In this document: piece after piece, positions 56,644-64,000 of the stretch | How the letters are laid out: every line of letters starts with the position of its first letter | How positions within the stretch are numbered: the first letter of the stretch is position 1 | DNA from: Clostridiales bacterium | Lineage (GTDB): Bacteria > Bacillota > Clostridia > Saccharofermentanales > Saccharofermentanaceae | Assembly: GCA_017478485.1 (NCBI GenBank) | Contig: JAFVDI010000012.1 | Span: 1 to 64,000 of the forward strand | Direction: 5' to 3' | DNA: 64,000 nucleotides | Program-made: the position numbers and the translations under genes | Notes under the pieces: model-generated | Seen by the model: only the letters and a program-made list of their open reading frames with translations | What the model was told of the DNA's origin: nothing | Databases searched by the model: none

Positions 56644-57414
56644 ATGGAAGTGATCAACGGCGAATGGTACATGGAAGGTCTCGACTGGGATGATGAAGGC
56701 TGTATCCACAGCAGTGATGAACTTTTGGATGTCATTGAGTCCGTAGGTTTTCTGCCGTTGTTCGGGAATGTCATCCCAGGATTCTCAGTCGAGAACAAGA
56801 CTGCACCCTCATGCTGGTGGTGCGGAGATGCTGATGTAGATCCGTGGGAATGGCGAGGCATTCTGGCCAGAACGGGGAAGGTTGCATACGGCAAATTCTT
56901 TGGCAATAAAGCAGGCTTCATTTCAAAGAAATGGTTTCCTCATTTTGCAAATTTCCGCCGCGACGGATACGATTTCGATGCGCGTTATCAGGACGGCAAA
57001 GCGGGATACAAAGAAAAACTCCTGATGGATCTGTTCGTACCGGAAGGCGCGGATATGTGGGATGTAGATCCTGAAGATCTTGAGAAGGAAGGCTGCTCTT
57101 CATCGCTCTATACTCATGAGATGAAAGATAAAGCCGGTTTCGGCAAGGGCGGAGAGAAGAATTTTGAAGGCACGCTTTCAAGACTTCAGATGCAGACATA
57201 TCTGACGGTCAAGGATTTCAAGCCCAGACTCAATAAGAAGGGTGAGGAATACGGATGGGCCGTGGCGATAATGACTCCTCCTGAATACCTGTGGGGGTAT
57301 AAGTTCGTGACAGGCAGATATAAAGAGTCTTCCGAGGAATCACTCGATAAGATCGTTAAGCAGATAAGAAAACATTTTGATTGTGATGAGAAGACTATAA
57401 GGAAGTTCCTATGA
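56644..57414 (+). CDS. Conserved protein of unknown function (possibly AlkZ-related)
   Basis: A 256-residue soluble protein. The segments SCWWCGDADVDPWEWR, YGKFFGNKAGFISKKWFPHF and RYQDGKAGYKEKLLMDLF occur together in a family I recall annotated as AlkZ-related or winged-helix DNA-glycosylase-like in Firmicutes; I cannot confirm that. GGGGAT precedes the start, and the gene overlaps the esterase by four bases. Confidence 0.7.
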   Translation: MEVINGEWYMEGLDWDDEGCIHSSDELLDVIESVGFLPLFGNVIPGFSVENKTAPSCWWCGDADVDPWEWRGILARTGKVAYGKFFGNKAGFISKKWFPHFANFRRDGYDFDARYQDGKAGYKEKLLMDLFVPEGADMWDVDPEDLEKEGCSSSLYTHEMKDKAGFGKGGEKNFEGTLSRLQMQTYLTVKDFKPRLNKKGEEYGWAVAIMTPPEYLWGYKFVTGRYKESSEESLDKIVKQIRKHFDCDEKTIRKFL

Positions 57415-58073
57415 GTGAAGCTAAAGCATTTGTTCATAATGGTTCTTCAGCATCTCCTCTCGTAGTAATGAACTCTTTCGGGGATGAGTGGAAACAAGTT
57501 GCGGAAGCACTTGACCGGCTTGATGTCCGGAACTATTCTCTGCTTTCAGTTACACGTTCCGAATGGAATAAAGACCTTGCTCCGTGGAAGGCAAGTGCAG
57601 TATTTAAAGGCGAGGCTGATTTTGAAGGCGGAGCTGATGAATACCTTAATATGCTGACGGGAGAGATCATTCCGGAAACAATAAAGGAACATGACCTGAA
57701 GCCATCCGACACATATATCGCGGGATATTCAATGGCCGGACTGTTTGCGCTCTATTCTCTTTATAAGACAGATGTGTTTGACGGCGCCGCAAGCTGCTCA
57801 GGCTCGCTGTGGTTTCCCGGGTTTAAAGAGTTCGCTTTTGATAATGATCCTGCCGTTTCCCCGTCAAAGATATACATGTCTTTGGGCGATCGTGAAGCAA
57901 ATACAAAGAATAAGGTCATGGCTACTGTTGAAGATAATACAAAGGCCATTGCAGGCAGGTTCAATGATCTGGGATTTGATGTGCTTTTTGAGATGAATCA
58001 GGGCGGACATTTTACTGATCCCGCACTCAGGACAGCAAAGGGAATAGCATATCTTTTGGGGGAGAGAGATTAA
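57411..58073 (+). CDS. Alpha/beta-hydrolase esterase-like protein
   Basis: A 220-residue alpha/beta hydrolase. The nucleophile elbow is YIAGYSMAGL with Ser107 (GxSxG form), followed by AASCSGSLWFPGF. A candidate catalytic His sits near the end in QGGHFTDPALR. It resembles putative Esterase D/enterochelin-esterase-like proteins and has no signal peptide. It overlaps the previous gene by four bases and converges with the next, with a four-base overlap of their ends. Confidence 0.8.
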   Translation: MSEAKAFVHNGSSASPLVVMNSFGDEWKQVAEALDRLDVRNYSLLSVTRSEWNKDLAPWKASAVFKGEADFEGGADEYLNMLTGEIIPETIKEHDLKPSDTYIAGYSMAGLFALYSLYKTDVFDGAASCSGSLWFPGFKEFAFDNDPAVSPSKIYMSLGDREANTKNKVMATVEDNTKAIAGRFNDLGFDVLFEMNQGGHFTDPALRTAKGIAYLLGERD

Positions 58074-59437
58074 TCTTTCTTTTTGAGTTTATCGCTGATC
58101 TTATTTCCGAGAGCGACGCCCGCAGCAGTCTGAATGACTCCTTTTGCAAACTCTCTTCTGCGTTCTCTTCCGGCATTGACCGCATCCATGAATTCATCGA
58201 AGCGGCGGTCAGAATCGATCCTGCCTTCCTCGCCTCTGTAAGCAAGAAGCCGCGCATATTCATTGACCAGATCTTTTATCTTCCCGGTGTGGTCTTCAAC
58301 AAGTGATTCGATCAGGAATCCCAATCCGTCAGCACTTCTTACATTATTGGAAAGCCCGGAATAATCCCAGTCCGGAACATCCAGTTCTTCAGGCAGATCA
58401 AATGAATCGCAGATCGTCTTCCAGGTCGATTCATACATGCCGATCAAGCCGAACACCTTTTCCCGGACAACGGACACATGTGTTCTGCCAAGCAGGTCAT
58501 TGGGAAGTTCGTGGTATATCAGACTGATATTCGGGAAGACTTTGTCGACCAGATCGGAATCAAAAGGCCTGCCTGATACGACCAGGTTCTTCAGTGATTT
58601 GAATTCGCCTGACTGATAAGGAACGTCGCTTCTCGTGCCGTTAAAGATGAAATCATATAAAGCCAGTTCATTTTCACAGCCGTCTTTTCCTGATGAGAAG
58701 TAAAGACAGAACTGCGCCAGCTGAAGCATTCTCAATGTCTTGACCGATTCCAAACGGATGGTGTCTTCGCTGCCTTTGACAGATGCCCACTGGCTTTGCT
58801 TCAGGGTGACAGTTTTGCGGATAAGCTTTGTCTCAATGCTATCTATCAGGAGCTGAGGCTCACTTATCTGCAAGATCTCATTGGTGAATTGCAGGCTGTC
58901 GTTTTCGCTGCATGCAAAGGGGATGCTGTAAGTCTTGACATTTTTGAAGAGCGCGGTTATCTTTTCTGAAATCTCGTTCACCTGTTCCGGGTTGTCGGAA
59001 AAGATCTCGATAACGGGCCCGTAATTGCAGGGAAGGATGTTTTCGTCGTAATAGCGCTCATATATCCTGCCGCCTTTGCTTACCAGCGGGAATTTCATGT
59101 AATCGATGATGTATCTGAAGCCTGCGGTAACGAACACATAAGGGAATGCGAACTTTTTGTCCGTTATCTTTGAAAGATGTTCTTTGAGATTGCTGCTGCC
59201 GATGAAGGTTACGGGAAAGTCTGTCCGTAAGTTTTCCTTCAGATCGTTAAGAAGGCAGTCGCCAGCAAGGATAAGGTCTTTTTTGTCAGCACATTTAAGC
59301 AGGTGAAGGCCTAACAGAGCAGAAGACATCAGAAAAAAGTCAGGCTTAAAGGCGCTGACAGGACAGCCGCAGGAAGGGCACATTTCAGCTCTTTCAGAGA
59401 CCATGTTTCCGCAATCAGGACATTTGATCAGACCCAC
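58070..59437 (-). CDS. Zinc-ribbon protein of unknown function
   Basis: A 455-residue protein with an N-terminal zinc ribbon (CPDCGNMVSERAEMCPSCG). The long middle section shows no motif I know, with segments such as IGMYESTWKTICDSFDLPEEL. The C-terminal 60 residues are basic and helical, containing FAKGVIQTAAGVALGNKI, possibly a short membrane-associated stretch. The start is GTG with a good AGGAGG. The function is unknown. It is the only minus-strand gene in this neighbourhood and diverges from the next zinc-ribbon gene. Confidence 0.75.
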   Translation of the reverse strand: MGLIKCPDCGNMVSERAEMCPSCGCPVSAFKPDFFLMSSALLGLHLLKCADKKDLILAGDCLLNDLKENLRTDFPVTFIGSSNLKEHLSKITDKKFAFPYVFVTAGFRYIIDYMKFPLVSKGGRIYERYYDENILPCNYGPVIEIFSDNPEQVNEISEKITALFKNVKTYSIPFACSENDSLQFTNEILQISEPQLLIDSIETKLIRKTVTLKQSQWASVKGSEDTIRLESVKTLRMLQLAQFCLYFSSGKDGCENELALYDFIFNGTRSDVPYQSGEFKSLKNLVVSGRPFDSDLVDKVFPNISLIYHELPNDLLGRTHVSVVREKVFGLIGMYESTWKTICDSFDLPEELDVPDWDYSGLSNNVRSADGLGFLIESLVEDHTGKIKDLVNEYARLLAYRGEEGRIDSDRRFDEFMDAVNAGRERRREFAKGVIQTAAGVALGNKISDKLKKKD

Positions 59438-59496
59438 GGGCGTTACCTCCTGACCTGATAATAAAGGTGTAAGAGAATGTTTGCAATGATATTTGA

Positions 59497-59525
59497 TTGA
59501 CGCATTTAGCCGTGATTTGTAAAAT
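59497..59525 (+). promoter_or_regulatory. Promoter of the 59564 zinc-ribbon gene
   Basis: TTGACG at 59497-59502, 17-base spacer, TAAAAT at 59520-59525. Confidence 0.65.
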
Positions 59526-59563
59526 CATTTCATTGACATACGGAACCGGCTGGGGGGATCGCT

Positions 59564-60562
59564 ATGGAACAGACAAAAAAGTGCCCGTCCTGCGGCGGCA
59601 CGATGATATTCAATCCGGGATTTAAGAGCCTTTTGTGCCAGTCTTGCGGCAGAAAGGACATTATTCCCGAGCTCGTATCCAAGATCCCCGTTGAGGAGAT
59701 GGACTTCCTTACTGCGCAGAATACCGCGAGCCACGATTGGGGCATGGAAGCCAAACTCGTGCAGTGTAAGCAGTGCGGCGGCGTAACTATCCAGAACAAA
59801 CTTCAGATGTCGGGTTTCTGCCCTTTCTGCGGATCTACTACCGTGGAGGCTGCAGACCCCGCGCAGGACATAATGGCTCCTAACGGCGTCATTCCTTTTG
59901 AGATCACAGAGAAACGCGCGCTTTATATTTTTAAGGACTGGATCAAGGACAGATTCCTGGCTCCCGAGCTCCTTGCACAGAACGCGCAGCTCAACAAATT
60001 TTATGGAGTATACGTTCCGCTCTTTACGTTTGACGTGCTTACGATAAACCGTTTCACGGGTCATTATAATGAGAACAACAGGACTCTTTTCAAGAGCGGA
60101 AGGTTCCAGCACCAGGTCGATGATTTTCCGGTCGTTGCAAGCAAGCAGCTGTCAACTGACAAACTCCTCCTGAACGTTATAAAGGACTACAGGACGAACG
60201 AGGCCAAGCCTTATACTCCTGATGCATTGGCGGGATTCCCCTGCGAACATTATTCCGTCGGCTTGTCGGAAGCATGGAACGGTATCGGCAGCGAAATGGA
60301 TTCATATTTGAAGAACCAGGCTTTAAGGCAGGTTGAATCTAAATTCCTCATGGGAATTCAGATGGCTACGGAGTACTACAATCTGAAATACAAGTATCTT
60401 GTCGTTCCGGTCTGGATCAATTCGTTCTTCTATGACAACAAGCTTTACACCGTTCTCATCAACGGCCAGACCGGAAAGATCGACGGTCAGTGGCCGAAGT
60501 CGTTCGGAACTTTTGCGAAGAAGACTGCGATGTTTTTCCTGGGTTCATTCGGAATCGAATAA
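59564..60562 (+). CDS. Multi-zinc-ribbon protein, conserved in Firmicutes
   Basis: A 332-residue soluble protein. Three Cys pairs in the first 95 residues (CPSCGG/CQSCG, CKQCGG, CPFCGS) form zinc ribbons. The rest has FEITEKRALYIFKDWIKDRFLAP-like and YNLKYKYLVVPVWINSFFYDNK-like segments that I recall from conserved Firmicute proteins with ribbon domains, sometimes labelled helicase- or TFIIB-like. The function is unknown. GGGGGGAT is the ribosome site. Confidence 0.78.
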   Translation: MEQTKKCPSCGGTMIFNPGFKSLLCQSCGRKDIIPELVSKIPVEEMDFLTAQNTASHDWGMEAKLVQCKQCGGVTIQNKLQMSGFCPFCGSTTVEAADPAQDIMAPNGVIPFEITEKRALYIFKDWIKDRFLAPELLAQNAQLNKFYGVYVPLFTFDVLTINRFTGHYNENNRTLFKSGRFQHQVDDFPVVASKQLSTDKLLLNVIKDYRTNEAKPYTPDALAGFPCEHYSVGLSEAWNGIGSEMDSYLKNQALRQVESKFLMGIQMATEYYNLKYKYLVVPVWINSFFYDNKLYTVLINGQTGKIDGQWPKSFGTFAKKTAMFFLGSFGIE

Positions 60563-60568
60563 TATATT

Positions 60569-61474
60569 ATGTTTGTCGTTTATGAAATGAGGCGCGGGTG
60601 TAAAGATATTCCCGAAGCTCAAATCGAATGTGTTCCGTTTGATGAGAAATATCTGGAGCAGTATAAGGCTCTTTATAACGCTGCTTTCAGGCCGATGAGA
60701 GAAGCTTTGGACATAAAGCCGTACGACTGGTATGTCGATGACAGGGCGATACTTTCGAAGGCACATGAGATCCATATTCTGGCAGACGGAGATGAACTGA
60801 CAGGTTCCGTTTCGCTGAAAGGAAATGAGATTGATGATCTTTTCATAAGTGATTCACACAAGCGTGAAGGTTATGGAAGAAAGGTGCTTGTCTGGGCAAT
60901 GAACCGGCTGGCATCACAGGGGATGGAAGAGTTCGTTATCCATGTCGCAGAGTGGAATTCTGCTGCAGTAAAACTCTATCTTGATGAGGGGTTTGTGATC
61001 ACGAAAAAAGAACAGATCGGCATAGAGATGGTGTCTTACGACAGCTCTTACAAGCAGCGTGTTTTTGAATTTACGGACAAGTGTTTTACAGAGCTCGGAA
61101 AGAAGTTTGATCCGGATGGCAGGCATTATTTCTATAACGATATCGAGAAGGAATTCGTCTCGTTCTACTGTGTTACGGATCACGGAAATATAGTCGGAAC
61201 TGTTGCTCTCAAAAAGATCGATGAAGATACCGTTGAATTAAAAGCACTGTATCTTGATAGGGACTACAGGGGCAAAGGTCTTGGTGCGCGCCTTATGACT
61301 GAGGCAGTTGAGACGGCAAGAACTCTCGGGTACAAGAGCATCGTTCTGGACTCAATGAAGCAGTATGAGAGTGCGCGCAGACTTTATGAGCAGTTCGGTT
61401 TCAAGGACACTGAAAGGTATAATGACAACAATATGGCTGACGTGTTTATGAGGCTTGATCTTAGAGGTTCCTAA
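60569..61474 (+). CDS. Tandem GNAT acetyltransferase
   Basis: A 301-residue protein with two GNAT domains, ~1-140 and ~150-300. The first has a SDSHKREGYGRKVLVWAMNRL acetyl-CoA segment. The second is stronger: YLDRDYRGKGLGARLMTEAVETARTLGY and SARRLYEQFGFKD. The substrates are unknown. No ribosome site precedes the ATG at 60569, and TATATT lies directly before it. The ATG at 60587 is an alternative. It precedes the OpgB-like gene by seven bases. Confidence 0.82.
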   Translation: MFVVYEMRRGCKDIPEAQIECVPFDEKYLEQYKALYNAAFRPMREALDIKPYDWYVDDRAILSKAHEIHILADGDELTGSVSLKGNEIDDLFISDSHKREGYGRKVLVWAMNRLASQGMEEFVIHVAEWNSAAVKLYLDEGFVITKKEQIGIEMVSYDSSYKQRVFEFTDKCFTELGKKFDPDGRHYFYNDIEKEFVSFYCVTDHGNIVGTVALKKIDEDTVELKALYLDRDYRGKGLGARLMTEAVETARTLGYKSIVLDSMKQYESARRLYEQFGFKDTERYNDNNMADVFMRLDLRGS

Positions 61475-61481
61475 GAGACCA

Positions 61482-64000
61482 ATGAAGGACAGGAAAACAG
61501 GCACATCCAAAACAGTGATCGTGATCGGAACAGTGGCATTCATGCTGCTGTTCTTTATCGCTTCGCTTGTTACTTGGACTTTAGGCTACTGGCATGATAT
61601 CACGTTCGATGAGATCGTATTTTATCTCGGTTCGCCACTTGAAGGAACGGCCGGAAACGTTATCTCTGCTTTTGTACTCAAGGTTGCTGTCCCGACGGTT
61701 CTGGCGGCAGTTCTTTATGCTGCCGTTTCTGTGATCCTCCGTAAAAAAGGCAGGGAAAAGGTCCGCAGGATAATTGCTGTTGTCCTGTTAACCGCGGCGG
61801 CAGCTGCATCATGCGTCCAGCTTTTCAGAGCTGATAAGAGATACGGGATATTGAAATATATAAAGTCACAGAACAGCACGTCAGATTTTGCCGACAACTA
61901 CTATGTTGCCCCGAGCAGGGACAACGTTAAGTTCACCGGGAATAAACGCAATCTCATCTACATCTATCTTGAGTCGATGGAGATTACATTCTCGGACAAG
62001 GCGCACGGCGGTGATTTCGACAGGGAAGTCATTCCCGAACTCCGCAGACTTGCGCTCGAAGAAGGTGAATGCTTCGAAGGAAACAGGGAGAAACTTAACG
62101 GCGGACACGTGATCTCCGGTGCAACCTACACGATGGGCGGCATTGTCGCGCAGACAGCAGGCATCCCCATCGCGGGCGGAAAGACGAATGCCGCGACTAC
62201 GTATGCGGATACTTTCTATCCGGGCATCAGGTCCTTGGGCGACATATTGAAGGACGAAGGCTACAATCAGGCTTTCATGTGCGGTTCTCCTGTAGCGTTC
62301 GGAAGCAGGGAGGTTTATCTGAGATCACATGGCTGTGATGACTTCTTCGATTATGACTTTGCCGCTTCGAACGGATTGATCCCCAAAGGATACAAAGTCT
62401 GGTGGGGATTTGAGGACAAAAGGCTTTTCGAGTTCGCGAAAACAAAAGTCAGGGACATGGCCTCCTCAGACAAGCCTTTTGCACTGACGATACTTACCGC
62501 TGATACGCATTTCGAGGACGGATATGTCTGCGAACTCTGCGGGAAAGAATATGACACGCAGTATTCAAATGTAATCGCATGCTCGTCAAAGCAGGTAAGT
62601 GAATTCGTCACGTGGCTCAAGCAGCAGGATTTCTACGATGACACAACGATAATACTCTCGGGCGATCACATAACGATGGATGCCGATTACTGCAACAATG
62701 TCGATCCATCTTACGAGAGAAGGACCTATACGAACATAATCAATCCGGCGGTCAAGCCCGTGAATGACAGACATAGGGAATATACGACATTCGATCTGTT
62801 CCCGACGACTCTTGCGGCAATGGGAGCAACAATAAAGGGCAACCGTTTGGGACTGGGAACAAATCTTTTCTCCGACAGTCCGACTCTTTACGAGCGTTTC
62901 GGCCGTGAGGCCCTGGAAGAAGAACTTACGAAAGACAGCAGGTTTTTCAAGGAGATAACCAAATTCGATCCGCTGTACAAGTCGATCCTGGAGAATCTTG
63001 GTTATCTTGAAATGTCCTGTAAATTCAATGAGGCCGGCAGATTAGAGGTCAATTTCTGGGGCATCGACCGCGGCGGCATTGAGATCGATAAAGTCAGGGG
63101 AGAACTTTTTGATGTCTCTGGAAAAAGTCTCGGAACCTGTGATTTTGAAGGCGATACCGAGAAGAACTGGAAGGGGGTCTTTGATGAAGGGTTATCGTTC
63201 AGAGATTGTTTCTCTGCAGTTTTGAAGCTCACTGCGACGGATTTGAAAGGCGAAGAACACGTTTTCTTTGAAAACACCGATTCCAAGTCGTGCTTAAGAT
63301 ACGAAGACATACCTTCTTATCTGGATGCGGTATCAAAGCTGGATGATGTCAGCATTCTGGCAGCGGTTAAAGGCAAGGCATATAAAGGTCTGTCGCAAAA
63401 GATAAGGGAGTCATTCAGCTTGATCGGTCTTGATCAGAGCCTTCCCGGAGCAGGCGCTGATTCGTTCTGCGCAGTTAAGGGGAGCGGTATCAGGGAAGTC
63501 AAAACAGGCAGCGGGATGACGATCCTTAAGGGCAGGCTTGGTGAAAGCAAAGAGTTTGAGATCGCATCTTCCGACAGCATTGCTTCTGTCGTAATAGACA
63601 GCAGGGAATACGCCTTGGATTCCGCGGGCTACAATTTCGTGGTCTTCGATGAGCGGACGGGTAAGGTTATCGACAGGGCGTCATTTGACCTTTCTCATGA
63701 CGGCGGCCTGCGCGAGATAAACGGTGATACGGTGGCCACGGGGATCAGATACGACAGCGAAAAAAAGACCATGGTTCTCTGGATTACTCCGGTCACACCG
63801 GAGGTCCTTGCCGGCAGGGAACTTCATGTCTATATGTTCATCTGGGACAAGAATAACCCAAAGAAAATCGCACGAAGGACGCTTTCCTGCGGCAAGTACA
63901 TGACCTACAGAGACGGCAGCAAGGTGCCATATTTCTTCATAAAAGATCTGGACATTTCACGCTATGATCCATCATCTTTCGGAATGATGTTCTATTTTCT
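61482..64000 (+). CDS. OpgB/LtaS-like membrane enzyme, second copy (cut by window end)
   Basis: At least 839 residues, open to the end of the window. It is a close paralogue of the gene at 23925. The shared N-terminal WHDITFDEIVFYL leads into three membrane spans, then IYIYLESMEITF, the nucleophile region GATYTMGGIVAQTAG, LTADTHFEDGY, LSGDHITMDADYC and the extra C-terminal beta-rich part. The two copies keep the same layout with diverged sequence, so they may work on different substrates. ATG at 61482 follows the GNAT gene by seven bases. The 3' end is outside the window. Confidence 0.85.
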   Translation, partial: MKDRKTGTSKTVIVIGTVAFMLLFFIASLVTWTLGYWHDITFDEIVFYLGSPLEGTAGNVISAFVLKVAVPTVLAAVLYAAVSVILRKKGREKVRRIIAVVLLTAAAAASCVQLFRADKRYGILKYIKSQNSTSDFADNYYVAPSRDNVKFTGNKRNLIYIYLESMEITFSDKAHGGDFDREVIPELRRLALEEGECFEGNREKLNGGHVISGATYTMGGIVAQTAGIPIAGGKTNAATTYADTFYPGIRSLGDILKDEGYNQAFMCGSPVAFGSREVYLRSHGCDDFFDYDFAASNGLIPKGYKVWWGFEDKRLFEFAKTKVRDMASSDKPFALTILTADTHFEDGYVCELCGKEYDTQYSNVIACSSKQVSEFVTWLKQQDFYDDTTIILSGDHITMDADYCNNVDPSYERRTYTNIINPAVKPVNDRHREYTTFDLFPTTLAAMGATIKGNRLGLGTNLFSDSPTLYERFGREALEEELTKDSRFFKEITKFDPLYKSILENLGYLEMSCKFNEAGRLEVNFWGIDRGGIEIDKVRGELFDVSGKSLGTCDFEGDTEKNWKGVFDEGLSFRDCFSAVLKLTATDLKGEEHVFFENTDSKSCLRYEDIPSYLDAVSKLDDVSILAAVKGKAYKGLSQKIRESFSLIGLDQSLPGAGADSFCAVKGSGIREVKTGSGMTILKGRLGESKEFEIASSDSIASVVIDSREYALDSAGYNFVVFDERTGKVIDRASFDLSHDGGLREINGDTVATGIRYDSEKKTMVLWITPVTPEVLAGRELHVYMFIWDKNNPKKIARRTLSCGKYMTYRDGSKVPYFFIKDLDISRYDPSSFGMMFYF

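Overview
The window reads as a chromosomal segment of a low-to-mid-GC Gram-positive bacterium of the class Clostridia. The reasons are: a WalRK-type two-component locus next to murA, a WalJ-type metallo-hydrolase and rlmH; a Crh-like protein; a RemA (DUF370) gene between yicC and gmk; L10- and L13-type ribosomal leaders; consensus sigma-A promoters; cell-wall proteins with ChW-like repeats; and a cytoplasmic GH26 mannanase, which suggests a plant-polysaccharide or gut habitat. The exact genus cannot be read from the sequence alone. No phage, IS element or CRISPR array was seen, so this is mostly core genome with islands of poorly known genes.

Layout. 1-5.7 kb: 5S rRNA end of an rRNA operon, then response regulator, histidine kinase, murA, MBL-fold hydrolase and rlmH. 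5.7-14.2 kb: a complete histidine operon, hisZ-hisG-hisD-hisC-hisB-purC-hisH-hisA-hisF/I-hisE, driven by a consensus promoter bracketed by two identical-armed operators. purC sits inside it, and HisF is fused to HisI. 14.2-17.9 kb: rpmG-secE-nusG-rplK-rplA-rplJ-rplL, ending in a terminator instead of continuing to rpoBC. 18-21.6 kb: two paralogous small membrane proteins, tRNA-Met/Glu/Cys, a HEAT-like protein, a GH26 mannanase and tRNA-Gly. 21.7-28 kb: rmlA, an L,D-transpeptidase with ChW-like repeats, an OpgB-like phosphoglycerol transferase, DUF134 and a radical SAM enzyme.

28-38.1 kb is the most unusual part. It holds four paralogous membrane-anchored transglutaminase-like proteins, each with Ig-like DUF5011-type modules and an intact Cys-His-Asp triad. 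They are interleaved with two glycosyltransferases, an SGNH/DltD-like membrane protein and two paralogous lipoproteins. The arrangement looks like one extracytoplasmic surface-assembly system.

38.2-54 kb: rplM-rpsI, a frameshifted nuclease-like gene, a 72-bp imperfect duplication, tsaE and tsaB-rimI, a Crh-like gene with uvrC and a phosphoesterase, yicC-remA-gmk-rpoZ-glyS, ppdK, a Lys/Ala-rich lipoprotein, and a TetR-EFR1 ferredoxin operon. 54-64 kb: small zinc-ribbon, exonuclease, SseB-like, macrodomain, esterase and GNAT genes, then a second OpgB-like gene cut by the window edge.

A recurring feature is that several genes have no Shine-Dalgarno sequence and carry a -10 element 6-9 bases before the ATG (18106, 23925, 27882 minus, 40280). 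This is the geometry of leaderless mRNAs.
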